Origin: Prauserella rugosa
Lineage (GTDB): Bacteria > Actinomycetota > Actinomycetes > Mycobacteriales > Pseudonocardiaceae
NCBI RefSeq assembly: GCF_000719975.1
Contig: NZ_JOIJ01000002.1
Span: 62,001-126,000, forward strand
Direction of reading: 5' to 3'
DNA: 64,000 nucleotides
The first letter of the stretch is position 1; each line of letters begins with the position of its first letter. Shown here in pieces: positions 33,538 through 41,644 of the stretch. The position numbers and the translations under genes are program-made. The notes under the pieces were generated by a model. The model made no database searches and was not told where the DNA came from. It worked only from the letters and a program-made list of their open reading frames with translations.

Positions 33538-35376
33538 CTACTTGACGTCCTTGTCGGCGATCACGAACAGCTCCGAATGCGGTTTCGCGTTGCCGAAGTC
33601 GCCGTGCGGCCAGGACTTGCGGTTGAAGTTGATGCCGACCTGGCCGGTGAACTCGTCGCGGAACTCCTCGTCCACGGACACGTCACCGTTCTCGCCGAGG
33701 TTCAGCATCGTCACCTTGTGGTCACCGTCCAATCCGGACCGTGCGACGAAGTAGTTCGACACCGCCAGCCGCTCCGGCGTGTCGGTCTCGGTGTAGAGAC
33801 CGTCGGAGTCCTGGGTGAAGTTGTCGTAGGCGCCCCAGTGCGGGCCGGCACCCGGGGTCCCCGGGTTGATCGGCGCGGCACCGGCGACCGTCGGGCAGTC
33901 GGCCTCGGCTCCCCCGTTCTCTGATTCGTCCCGCGTGTCGATGGAGCACTCGGGCGCATCGCCGGAGGCGAGCAACTTCTGGATGTCGAGCACGTACACA
34001 CCACCGGTCGTACCCGGGTCGTCCGGGCCGAGCGTGCCCTTCTGCCTGCCGGTGACGGCGTGGTACAGGAACCGGTCGTCAGGACTGGTCTGCAGCCACC
34101 CGCCGTTGGAGCTCGAGCCGATGCGGTCGTTGCCGTCGTGGATCGACGCCGCGGCCGTGCCGTCGTCGAACACCTGCCGCCAACGCGGTTCCGGCGCGGT
34201 GATGTCGGGCGTGTAGAAGATCGCACCGCCCTGCATCGTCTGCGCGAACGCACCCTTGTGACCGGGCCGGTTCGTCACGGTCGTCTCCATCACCGCACGG
34301 CTCTCGGCGTACAGCGGGTCCGCGAAGTCGGCGCGGGGCCCGTCCGGCAGATAGGACACCGCCTTGAGCTTCGGATTGTCCCGATCGGAGATGTCCCAGG
34401 TGCGCACCGTCGGCCTGCGCAGGTACGGCGACGGCTGCTTCACCGGGTCGAGGATGATGTTGCGCGGCTCGGCGTAGTCGCTGGTGACCATCGTGTTCAG
34501 GTCCTCGCGGGCCTGGATGCCGTGCGGGTTGGCGCACGTCGGTTTCCCGAGGCTCGGCAGGTTCTCGCAGAGCTTGTCGTTGTCGCCCTGCGGCGTGGCC
34601 GCCGACGTCTGCGACAGCACCTGCCCGTTCTCGTCGAACCGCATCACCGCGCCCGGACTGCCCGCGAATCCGTTGCTGGTCACGGTCTGCCCGTTCTTGT
34701 ACCGGTACGGGCCGGGCGCCACCGGCCCGCCCATGTAGGTGCCGTACGCGGTGCCGTCCGACAGCGTCCAGTACGCATCGGGCACCGACCCGCCGAGTGT
34801 CTGGGTCGGCAGGCTGACACCCTTCAGCTTGAGTTCCGGCAGTGCCGACACGTCGAAGGCGTACGTCGCGGCGAGGAACAACGCGCCCGCGTAGATCGTG
34901 TCGCCCTTGTGCCACACGTACTGCATGTGGTGCGGCTCGTTCTCGACGAGCGGCCCGACCGTCGCGGTGTTGACCACCTTGCCGTACGACTCGGAACCGG
35001 GTGTCGCGTCGATGACGGCGAGGAAGTCGGGGCCGGGCAGCGCGTTCTTCACCTTGTCCACACCGCCGGCCAGGGTTCCGGGCAGATCCTTCACGTCGCC
35101 GACGGCCGTGTCGGCGACGTTCTCGTCACCGGCCCAGACCAACAGCCACTTCTTGCGGTCGTTGCCGTCCTCCTCGGCCGACCGGGCGAGATCGGGCACC
35201 AGATGGTTCTTGACCCAGTAGTTCTTGCCGTCCGCGCCCTTCTTCTGGTCGACGAGCACCTGCACGTCGGCATAGGCGGGCGTGTTCGAACCGGCCGAGG
35301 TCACGCTGGCCGCTGCGATCACGGCGGCGGCTGCGCACAGGGAGAGCCGTCGCCACACTGGCGATGTGACTTTCAT
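33538..35376 (-). CDS. Secreted SBP56-superfamily (methanethiol oxidase-like) protein
   Basis: 612 residues with a Sec signal (residues 1-36, cleavage likely at TPAYA-DV). From about residue 110 it follows the seven-bladed SBP56 propeller: DFLAVIDATPGSESYGKVVN then NEPHHMQYVW, ANPHGIQAREDLNTMVTSDY, VRTWDISDRDNPKLKAVSYL, NGGWLQTSPDDRFLY and, near the end, FNRKSWPHGDFGNAKPHSEL. Each lines up in order with human SELENBP1 and bacterial MtoX, copper enzymes that oxidise methanethiol to formaldehyde, H2O2 and sulfide. The HH of EPHHMQ matches the ELHHSG ligand region; the second HTSH site is not obvious, so activity is uncertain. Start ATG 35376 follows GGAGCGAAG. Longer than MtoX (about 430-470) by an N-terminal part of unknown role. 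Confidence 0.75.
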   Translation of the reverse strand: MKVTSPVWRRLSLCAAAAVIAAASVTSAGSNTPAYADVQVLVDQKKGADGKNYWVKNHLVPDLARSAEEDGNDRKKWLLVWAGDENVADTAVGDVKDLPGTLAGGVDKVKNALPGPDFLAVIDATPGSESYGKVVNTATVGPLVENEPHHMQYVWHKGDTIYAGALFLAATYAFDVSALPELKLKGVSLPTQTLGGSVPDAYWTLSDGTAYGTYMGGPVAPGPYRYKNGQTVTSNGFAGSPGAVMRFDENGQVLSQTSAATPQGDNDKLCENLPSLGKPTCANPHGIQAREDLNTMVTSDYAEPRNIILDPVKQPSPYLRRPTVRTWDISDRDNPKLKAVSYLPDGPRADFADPLYAESRAVMETTVTNRPGHKGAFAQTMQGGAIFYTPDITAPEPRWRQVFDDGTAAASIHDGNDRIGSSSNGGWLQTSPDDRFLYHAVTGRQKGTLGPDDPGTTGGVYVLDIQKLLASGDAPECSIDTRDESENGGAEADCPTVAGAAPINPGTPGAGPHWGAYDNFTQDSDGLYTETDTPERLAVSNYFVARSGLDGDHKVTMLNLGENGDVSVDEEFRDEFTGQVGINFNRKSWPHGDFGNAKPHSELFVIADKDVK

Positions 35377-35852
35377 CTTCGCTCCGAAATCGGGACGCGG
35401 CGCGAAACGACGCGTCGTCGCGGATGACGCCGGGAATGCCGCCCGGCAATTCTTTGCACACTGATCCGAACAATGAGCGACCGGACTCGGTGTCCCCCAC
35501 CCCTCCTGCGTAGGGCTGATGGTGGGCCCTACGTGAAGCGGCGGTGAAACGACATGAAGAGATATTCGCGTCCGACATGATCGACTGTCAAACCCCGATC
35601 ACGGCCCGAGACTGACCCATCTGCGTGACATTCCTTGAAAGAAATCCCGGAGGATTTCCTTTCAATTCGAGAAAAGGACTTTCGTCACGGCGTCCCCATA
35701 TCCGGGGCCCGTAACTCCCTGCGGCGCATGCGGCGTTCGGAGTACGACGATCAGGCCGTGTCCGCCGCCCGGCCGACGTTGGTCGCTACTGCACGGCGGG
35801 GGCGATGCCTAGCGTTCCCGGGCGGGGTCACCGGACGAAAGGAACCGACGTC
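35377..35852. promoter_or_regulatory. 476-bp divergent region: promoter, inverted repeat and hairpin
   Basis: On the minus strand TTGACA (35591-35586) and GAATAT (35567-35562), 18 nt apart, form a promoter for the SBP56-like gene. Inside its leader lies a perfect 8-bp inverted repeat (CGTAGGGC at 35509-35516, GCCCTACG at 35526-35533). Nearer the M23 gene is an AT-rich hairpin at 35635-35665 (arms TTGAAAGAAATCC and GGATTTCCTTTCAA, one bulge, 4-nt loop). No gene is seen. Confidence 0.5.
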
Positions 35853-36794
35853 ATGAATCAGGACCGTCCACGGACTGCCATGTCGCGGAGGAGACTGCTC
35901 GCGGCCACCGCCGCGGGCCTCGGCGCCGCCACCGTGGGTCTCGCCTTCGGCACCGGCACCGCCACGGCCGCCTCGCTCAAGAACGGACTGTGGTGCAACC
36001 CGGCCCAGGGTTATTTCCCGAGCGGCGGACATTTCGGCGCGGACCGGGGCGGAGTGCCGCACGCCGGTCAGGACATCACCGGTCCGGCCGGGACCGCGAT
36101 CTACGCCGCCCGCGGGGGCACGGTCCACGCGGCCGGGGAGAACGTGCTCAGCGGGCGGACCGGCTACGGCATCGTCCTCGCCCACGGCAGCGGCAGCTAC
36201 ACCTACTACGGCCACCTCAACGCCCTCCACGTGTCCACCGGCGAATCCGTCGGGGCCGGCGCGTGGATCGGCGACATGGGATCGACCGGCAACTCGACGG
36301 GCCCGCATCTGCACTTCGAGGTCCACAGCGGTGGACTCGGCGCGATCACCGACCCCGTGCCGTTCATGCGCAACCGCGGTGTCGACCTCGGTGGCGGGTG
36401 GCCGACGCTCAACCCGGGAGCGTCGGGCGAGACCGTGAAGGTCATCCAGCGCCTGCTCACCAGCCGGGGAGCCGACCTGGTGATCGACGGCGACTTCGGA
36501 ACGGTCACCACCGACGCCGTCGCCGCGTTCCAGAGCGACCAGGGGCTGGTGGCCGACGGGCAGGTCGGGCCGAAGACGTGGCCGAAACTGGTCCGCACCA
36601 TCGACAGCGACAGTTCGCCGGGCGACGCGGTCAAGGCCGCACAGACCGCCCTCAACAAGCACAGCGCGGGACTCGTGGTGGACGGCGACTTCGGGTCGGT
36701 CACCCGGGCCGCGGTCGAGACGTTCCAGTCGGTGAACCAGCTCGTGGTCGACGGCGAGTGCGGGCCGAAGACGTGGGAGGTACTCACCGCCTGA
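35853..36794 (+). CDS. Tat-exported M23 peptidase with two peptidoglycan-binding domains
   Basis: 313 residues from ATG 35853, which follows GAAAGGAA. A twin-arginine signal (SRRRLLAATAAGLG at 11-24) suggests export of a folded, metal-loaded enzyme. The LytM/M23 domain (about 55-180) has the zinc and catalytic residues His70, Asp74 (HAGQD), His121 (YGHL), His152 and His154 (PHLHFE). Two PG-binding repeats follow (about 188-250 and 255-313), each with the DGDFG...AVxxFQ pattern. It should cut peptidoglycan cross-bridges in the wall during growth or lysis. It converges on the MHS transporter with a hairpin between. Confidence 0.93.
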   Translation: MNQDRPRTAMSRRRLLAATAAGLGAATVGLAFGTGTATAASLKNGLWCNPAQGYFPSGGHFGADRGGVPHAGQDITGPAGTAIYAARGGTVHAAGENVLSGRTGYGIVLAHGSGSYTYYGHLNALHVSTGESVGAGAWIGDMGSTGNSTGPHLHFEVHSGGLGAITDPVPFMRNRGVDLGGGWPTLNPGASGETVKVIQRLLTSRGADLVIDGDFGTVTTDAVAAFQSDQGLVADGQVGPKTWPKLVRTIDSDSSPGDAVKAAQTALNKHSAGLVVDGDFGSVTRAAVETFQSVNQLVVDGECGPKTWEVLTA

Positions 36795-36819
36795 CGTACC
36801 GGCGCGGGCGGGGAACGTG

Positions 36820-36850
36820 CCGGGGTGGGCGCCTGTCGCACCCACCCCGG
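36820..36850. terminator. Bidirectional hairpin terminator
   Basis: Perfect 10-bp stem (arms CCGGGGTGGG and CCCACCCCGG) with an 11-nt loop between the convergent M23 peptidase and MHS transporter genes. Confidence 0.65.
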
Positions 36851-36856
36851 TCCGGC

Positions 36857-38248
36857 TCAGGTGCCGGTGCGCTCGGTCGCCGCCGGATCGCCGCCGGCGA
36901 CGCGGTCACCGGACACGCCGAGGTCGGCGCCCTTCGGCTCCTTGACCATGGTCACGGCCGCGCCGGAGACCACGGCCAGCAGCATGATGTAGAGGCCGAC
37001 CGAACCTCCCCACCCGGTGCCCTGCACCAGCAGTTCGGCGATCGTGGGGGCGAACGCGCCGCCGAGGATCGCGCCGAAGGCGTAGCCGATCGACACCCCC
37101 GAGTAGCGCACGTTCACGGGGAACATCTCGGCGTACAGCGCCGACATCGGTCCGTACGAGAACCCGAGCCCCAGGCCGAGGATCACGATGCCCGCGCCGA
37201 ACGCCACGATGTCGCCGGTCTCGACGAGCAGGAACATCGGCAGCATCCAGACGAACATGAACGCGTACCCGAGCTGGAACGTCCGCACCCGGCCGATGCG
37301 GTCGGACAGCATGCCGCCCCACATGGTCGAGGCCAGCCAGCCGACCGAGGCCAGCACGATCACGGTCAGCACCGACGAGCGGTCGAGGTCGAGCACGTTC
37401 GTGCCGTAGGTGAGGAAGTAGGCGATCACGAGATACCCGGCCGCGTTGTTGCCGACGAAGATCAGCGCCGTCAGCACGACCTCGCGGGTGTTGTGCCGCA
37501 GGAGGTCCTTCAGCGGGGCCGACGACTCCTTCTTGCGTTCCAGCATCTCCTGGAACACGGGGCTCTCCTCCACCGCTCGCCGGATCAGGTAGCCGACCAC
37601 CACGAGGATCACCGAGAACAGGAACGGGACGCGCCATCCCCACGACTCGAACTGTTCCGGCGTCATGACCGCGTTCAGCAGCCACAGCATGCCGGTGGCC
37701 ATGATGAGGCCGATCGGGACGCCGATCTGCGGATACGCACCGAACAGGCCGCGTTTGCCGACCGGCGCGTGTTCGACCGACATGAGGGCCGCACCACCCC
37801 ACTCGCCGCCCGCGGAGAAGCCCTGCACGATCCGCAGGACCATGAGCAGCACGGGAGCCGCGACGCCGATGTCGGCGTGCGTGGGCAGCAGGCCGATCAG
37901 GGACGTCGCACCACCCATCATCACGAGCGTCAGCACGAGCATCCGCTTCCGGCCCAGCCGGTCCCCGAACCGGCCGGCGACGATGGCGCCCAGGGGGCGG
38001 AACAGGAAGCTGATGCCGATCGTGGCCAGCGACACGACCGCGGCCAGGCCCGGCGACTCATCACTCAGCGGCGCGAAGAACAGCGGCGCCAGTACCAGGC
38101 TCGCGGCCTGGGCGTAGATGAAGAAGTCGTACCACTCGATCGACGTTCCGGCGAGCGTACTGGCCAGAACCTTGCGTTCGGCCGTGCTGAGTCGCCTTCC
38201 GGATCGGCCGGGCGGTGCGCTGTGGGGCGGTGGGGACTGCGGTTCCAT
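36857..38248 (-). CDS. MFS transporter, metabolite:H+ symporter (MHS) type
   Basis: 463 residues from ATG 38248 with GGAGTTCAC upstream; the in-frame extension to 38638 is not conserved. Twelve membrane helices. The opening LASTLAGTSIEWYDFFIYAQ and the RFGDRLGRKRMLVLTLV loop between helices 2 and 3 are typical of the MHS family (ShiA, ProP, KgtP), which import shikimate, betaine, proline or organic acids with protons. A basic/acidic C-terminal tail of about 35 residues follows. Substrate unknown; given the methyl-group operon at 54-63 kb a betaine cargo is thinkable but unsupported. Confidence 0.9.
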   Translation of the reverse strand: MEPQSPPPHSAPPGRSGRRLSTAERKVLASTLAGTSIEWYDFFIYAQAASLVLAPLFFAPLSDESPGLAAVVSLATIGISFLFRPLGAIVAGRFGDRLGRKRMLVLTLVMMGGATSLIGLLPTHADIGVAAPVLLMVLRIVQGFSAGGEWGGAALMSVEHAPVGKRGLFGAYPQIGVPIGLIMATGMLWLLNAVMTPEQFESWGWRVPFLFSVILVVVGYLIRRAVEESPVFQEMLERKKESSAPLKDLLRHNTREVVLTALIFVGNNAAGYLVIAYFLTYGTNVLDLDRSSVLTVIVLASVGWLASTMWGGMLSDRIGRVRTFQLGYAFMFVWMLPMFLLVETGDIVAFGAGIVILGLGLGFSYGPMSALYAEMFPVNVRYSGVSIGYAFGAILGGAFAPTIAELLVQGTGWGGSVGLYIMLLAVVSGAAVTMVKEPKGADLGVSGDRVAGGDPAATERTGT

Positions 38249-38435
38249 GTGAACTCCGTTGTTCGGACCGTGCCGGGTGCGTTCGCGCCCGGTGTCAGGG
38301 GGGCGGCTGCCTGCGGGGAATCCGGCGCGGGTCGATGCGGCGCCTTCCTCGCCCGCTGTCCGGCGGGCCGGCGCCGATACCGCAGGCGAGGGCCGCGCAT
38401 GTCCGCGCACCCGCGCGCGTCCTGCCGGACGTCGG

Positions 38436-38597
38436 TCACCGCGCCTGCGGTCTCTCGTCGAGGTCCGCCGACGAGGCGAAGGCCTTCCGGGCCACGGTGC
38501 CCTCCAGGTCGCGCGAGTTGATAAACGCTTTGACCACCTGCTCGGCGTCGAGACTAATGCGCCCGAACGGGGAACGGAAGGCCCGCCCGGGACCCAC
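38436..38597 (-). CDS. Possible small protein (53 aa)
   Basis: Open frame from GTG 38597 to TGA 38436. The stretch ISLDAEQVVKAFINSRDLEG followed by TVARKAFASSADLDERPQAR has a normal protein composition, unlike the Arg/Pro-rich shadow frames around it, and lies in the 618-bp gap upstream of the MHS gene. There is no clear ribosome site. It could be a real small gene, or the tail of a decayed one. Confidence 0.3.
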   Translation of the reverse strand: MGPGRAFRSPFGRISLDAEQVVKAFINSRDLEGTVARKAFASSADLDERPQAR

Positions 38598-38632
38598 ACA
38601 GCGCTGCGTGGACCGGAGTTGCGCCCCGCGGC

Positions 38633-38740
38633 CGTCACCTCATAGGCGTCACCTCAACGGGTGACTTGCGCTGCTGTGACGCACTCGATCACTGACGTGA
38701 CGTGCGTAAACCCTGTCGTCACACCAGTCACAACGGAAAC
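38633..38740. promoter_or_regulatory. Array of GTGAC/GTCAC half-sites upstream of GH25 gene
   Basis: About eight copies of TGAC/GTCA half-sites in some 110 bp: a direct repeat CGTCACCTCA at 38633 and 38647, an inverted pair GTCACC (38648-38653) and GGTGAC (38660-38665), and further copies to about 38735. Likely a multi-site operator for the muramidase gene. The other parts of the 38249-38866 gap hold only the possible small gene at 38436. Confidence 0.4.
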
Positions 38741-38866
38741 ACCTGTTTACAGTCGCCCCATACGCACCGATCCTGGGGGCGCTTGTGCTGACCAGGGCCG
38801 CGCGGTCGATCACCGCCGCCCACCGAAGCCGCGCGGCGCAGCCGCTCGCGACATGGGAGGAACACG

Positions 38867-40213
38867 ATGCCGGCGACCGGCCTGCGCACCGCGACGCGAA
38901 CATCCGTCGCACTGGCCGCATTGGCGGCCGTTCTGCTGGGCTCGATGGCCCTGCTCGGCGCGTCCCGTGCCGACGCGGCCCCGGACGGCGTCCCGGGTGT
39001 CGACGTATCCGGCCACCAGGGCGACGTCGACTGGCGTGCCGCGTGGAACTCGGGCGCGCGCTTCGCCTACGTGAAGGCGACCGAGGGCACGGGCTTCCGC
39101 AACTCGCACTTCGCCCAGCAGTACAACGGCTCCTACGAGGTCGGCATGATCCGCGGGGCCTACCACTTCGCCCGCCCCGACGTCGGCGGCGGCGCGGCAC
39201 AGGCCGACTACTTCGTCGCCAACGGCGGTGGGTGGACCGCGGACGGCAAGACGCTGCCCCCGCTGCTCGACATCGAGTACAACCCGTACGGCGACAACTG
39301 CTACGGGCGCTCGCACTCGAGCATGATCCAGTGGATCCGCGACTTCTCCGAGCGGGTGCACGAGAAGACCGGTCGGTGGCCGATGGTCTACACGACTACC
39401 GACTGGTGGAAGTCCTGCACCGGGAACACGCCGCGGTTCGCCGAGACCCATCCGCTGTTCATCGCACGCTATTCCGACCGGGTCGGCGAGCTGCCGGGCG
39501 GCTGGGGCCACTACACGATGTGGCAGTACTCGGATTCCGGGCCGATGCCCGGCGACCAGGACACGTTCAACGGTTCCATGGAGCAGCTGCGCCAGCTCGC
39601 GCTCGGCGATGCGGCCCGTGAGCCCGAACCCGAGCCGAAGCCGGAACCGAAACCCGAACCGGAGCCCGAGCCCACGACCCCGAAGCCCGAACCCGAGCCC
39701 GAGCCGGAGCCCGAGCCGGAGCCCGAGCCCGCTCCGTCCGAACCTGACTCGCCGGAGCCCGACCCGTCGGAGGGCAGGGACGAGCCGAGCGCTGACCAGC
39801 CGCCGGAGGACGCCGAATCGTCCACTCCGGCCCCCGACGAGTCCACGTCGGACGACGCTGCATCCGACGACGCTGCATCCGACGACGCGGCGACGCCGGA
39901 AAAGGCCGTGTCGGACGACCCGGCCGACAACGCCGGGTCCGAGAACGCCGGGTCCGATGAGGACACGCCGCAGAAGGGCATGCTCGTCGCGGGCGCCGAG
40001 GGACCGACCTCCGGCTCCGGTGGTGGCGACGCACAGGCGCAGGCACCCGCCCAGGACCAGGCCGCGGCGAGCGACGCGGGCTCGGGCTACGACGAGTTGG
40101 CCGCGACGGGCGTCGACCGGGACCTGCCGCGCATGGCCGTGTTCGCCGCCGCGATGATCGTCCTCGGCCTCATCGTGCTGACGCTGACCCGGGCGCCGGC
40201 CCGCCGCCGCTGA
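38867..40213 (+). CDS. Cell-wall-anchored GH25 muramidase (LAXTG sortase signal)
   Basis: 448 residues from ATG 38867 with GGGAGGAA upstream. Signal peptide 1-38. A GH25 lysozyme domain (about 42-240) starts GVPGVDVSGHQGDVDW and has the catalytic DxE pair in PLLDIEYNP; these enzymes cut the MurNAc-GlcNAc bond. A Pro/Glu repeat (about 250-300, units EPEP, PKPE) and an Asp/Ser/Ala-rich stretch span the wall. The C-terminus is a sorting signal: LAATG at 411-415, a hydrophobic helix and a final RRR, which fits class E sortases. So the enzyme is probably covalently fixed to the wall. No sortase gene is in the window. Confidence 0.92.
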   Translation: MPATGLRTATRTSVALAALAAVLLGSMALLGASRADAAPDGVPGVDVSGHQGDVDWRAAWNSGARFAYVKATEGTGFRNSHFAQQYNGSYEVGMIRGAYHFARPDVGGGAAQADYFVANGGGWTADGKTLPPLLDIEYNPYGDNCYGRSHSSMIQWIRDFSERVHEKTGRWPMVYTTTDWWKSCTGNTPRFAETHPLFIARYSDRVGELPGGWGHYTMWQYSDSGPMPGDQDTFNGSMEQLRQLALGDAAREPEPEPKPEPKPEPEPEPTTPKPEPEPEPEPEPEPEPAPSEPDSPEPDPSEGRDEPSADQPPEDAESSTPAPDESTSDDAASDDAASDDAATPEKAVSDDPADNAGSENAGSDEDTPQKGMLVAGAEGPTSGSGGGDAQAQAPAQDQAAASDAGSGYDELAATGVDRDLPRMAVFAAAMIVLGLIVLTLTRAPARRR

Positions 40214-40217
40214 CACC

Positions 40218-40260
40218 CGCGGTCCGTGCGGTGAGCCCACTGCTCACCGCACGGACCGCG
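40218..40260. terminator. 19-bp bidirectional hairpin terminator
   Basis: A 19-bp perfect stem (inner arms GCGGTCCGTGCGGTGAGC and GCTCACCGCACGGACCGC) with a 5-nt loop, starting 4 bp after the GH25 stop and covering the end of the convergent PucR gene. Confidence 0.8.
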
Positions 40261-41401
40261 CGGCGGCGGCCTCGCTGATGGCCCCACTGACGACGCCGCC
40301 GGTGCCCAGTCCGACGTCCGGGTGCCCGGCCACGGGCGCTTCCCCCGGAGGCGGGTCGGGAAGGGCCAGCGCCAGCACCGCCAGCTCGAGCGGAACCGCA
40401 GGGTCCTTGTCTGTCAACCCCCGTATCCGTGCGAGCCGCTTCCGCACCGTGTTCGGGTGGACGTACATCCGGCGCGCGCAGGAGGCGACCGAGCCTCCGC
40501 AGTCGATCAGCATCCGGAGCGTGTCGACGAGACACGCGTGGTGGGCGCGGTCGTAGCGCACCAACGGCTCGTGCAGTCGTTGCCGGAACAGTCGCAGGTA
40601 CCCGCCGGGAAGACACTGCGCCAGCGCCTCGATCGACACCAGTTCGGCCGCCGTGGCCGGAGCGCCGCGGCGGACCGCCAGAGCCAACGCCGACAGCGCG
40701 TGTTCGATCAGCATCGGCAGATCGTCGGTGCGTCCCGGCCCGCTCGTGCCGTAGGTGCCGCGATCCGGCCGCAGGGGTGTGCCGGCCGGGTGCACCACCA
40801 CCACGCGCTCGTCGACCGTACCGACGAACAGCTCCTCTCCCGTGGTGGGTACGCCCACGGCATCGCGGGCCGACATCGCCACCACGCCCAGCTGGTGCGC
40901 ACCCGCCAGTGCGGGCGCACGTTCGGCCAGTGCATCCGGCCGCGCGTGGCCTCGGCGGATCAGATCGAGCAGGTGCCCGTTGGCCGTGCGCTCCCCGTGC
41001 GCCACGCGTTCGCGTGCGAGGCGTTCGGTGAAGTGCACGAACGGCACCGTCGGCGGAATCTCGAACACGGGGGTTCCCGCCTCGTTGGCACAATGCACGA
41101 GCGTGTCGGGGGCCGCCTCGTGCACCACACCCACCGCGTACCCGATCGCCGCGGGACGCGCGGGAACGAGCGCACGCACGAACTCGGCGCACGCCGCCGC
41201 ATCACGCAGCGACAGCCCCGTGACCAGTACGAGTTCCTCGCCGCGCAGGTACGGCGAGGGGTCGATCAGGTCGGTCGCCTGCGCCCAGCGCACCGAACGG
41301 TCCAGTCCGACCGGTCGTCCGACGAGGCGTAGCCCCTCGGCCCAGCCGAGCACGTCCAGCACCCGAATGCGGGGCCCGTCCACGGCATCAGCGGCACCCA
41401 T
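40244..41401 (-). CDS. PucR-family transcriptional regulator
   Basis: 385 residues from ATG 41401. The N-terminal purine-catabolism PucR domain (about 5-125, with RVLDVLGWAEGLRLVGRPVG, later LVLVTGLSLRD) is followed by a GGDEF-like linker region and a C-terminal HTH_30 domain (about 315-365: LIDCGGSVASCARRMYVHPN and TVRKRLARIRGLT). PucR proteins activate purine, allantoin, GABA or related nitrogen catabolism genes. It is divergent from an NCS1 permease and an amidohydrolase, which it most likely controls through the 243-bp gap; a CAAC/GTTG pair is seen near 41427-41437. Confidence 0.92.
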   Translation of the reverse strand: MGAADAVDGPRIRVLDVLGWAEGLRLVGRPVGLDRSVRWAQATDLIDPSPYLRGEELVLVTGLSLRDAAACAEFVRALVPARPAAIGYAVGVVHEAAPDTLVHCANEAGTPVFEIPPTVPFVHFTERLARERVAHGERTANGHLLDLIRRGHARPDALAERAPALAGAHQLGVVAMSARDAVGVPTTGEELFVGTVDERVVVVHPAGTPLRPDRGTYGTSGPGRTDDLPMLIEHALSALALAVRRGAPATAAELVSIEALAQCLPGGYLRLFRQRLHEPLVRYDRAHHACLVDTLRMLIDCGGSVASCARRMYVHPNTVRKRLARIRGLTDKDPAVPLELAVLALALPDPPPGEAPVAGHPDVGLGTGGVVSGAISEAAAARSVR

Positions 41402-41644
41402 GGCGATCGACGCTAGAACCGGCACGTAACAACCACGTTGCCCGCGCTGACGGCCGTGTTGCGCCGTGGTGTGCGATCCGACACCGCCCGCGTCTCCGCC
41501 GGGCGTACTCCTCCACATCTGGCCCGCAGCCATGGCCCCGGGCCGACGAGGGGCGTTAGATCGGCACCGTCCGCCTCCCGCGCTCCCCGTCGTCGTGGGG
41601 CCGTGCACTCCCCTCCCCAGTTCCCTTCCGTCGCGAGGTGCCTC

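Noticed and set aside
31629..35376. A single operon from the SBP56-like gene through the membrane protein to the small secreted proteins
   Set aside because: A 13-bp hairpin at 33464-33508 separates the SBP56-like gene from the rest, so co-transcription is doubtful.
35640..35852. A c-di-AMP (ydaO-type) riboswitch before the M23 peptidase or the GH25 gene
   Set aside because: Such switches often precede cell-wall hydrolases in actinobacteria, but I could not find the conserved core boxes in either leader, only simple hairpins and repeats.
38215..38664. 149-codon plus-strand frame upstream of the muramidase
   Set aside because: Cys/Arg/Gly-rich with no ribosome site and no motif; the opposite-strand 53-codon frame in the same place looks more like protein.
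39511..39981. Ser/Gly-rich 156-codon frame opposite the muramidase stalk
   Set aside because: It is the reverse reading of the Pro/Glu and Asp/Ser repeat of the GH25 protein and has no independent support.
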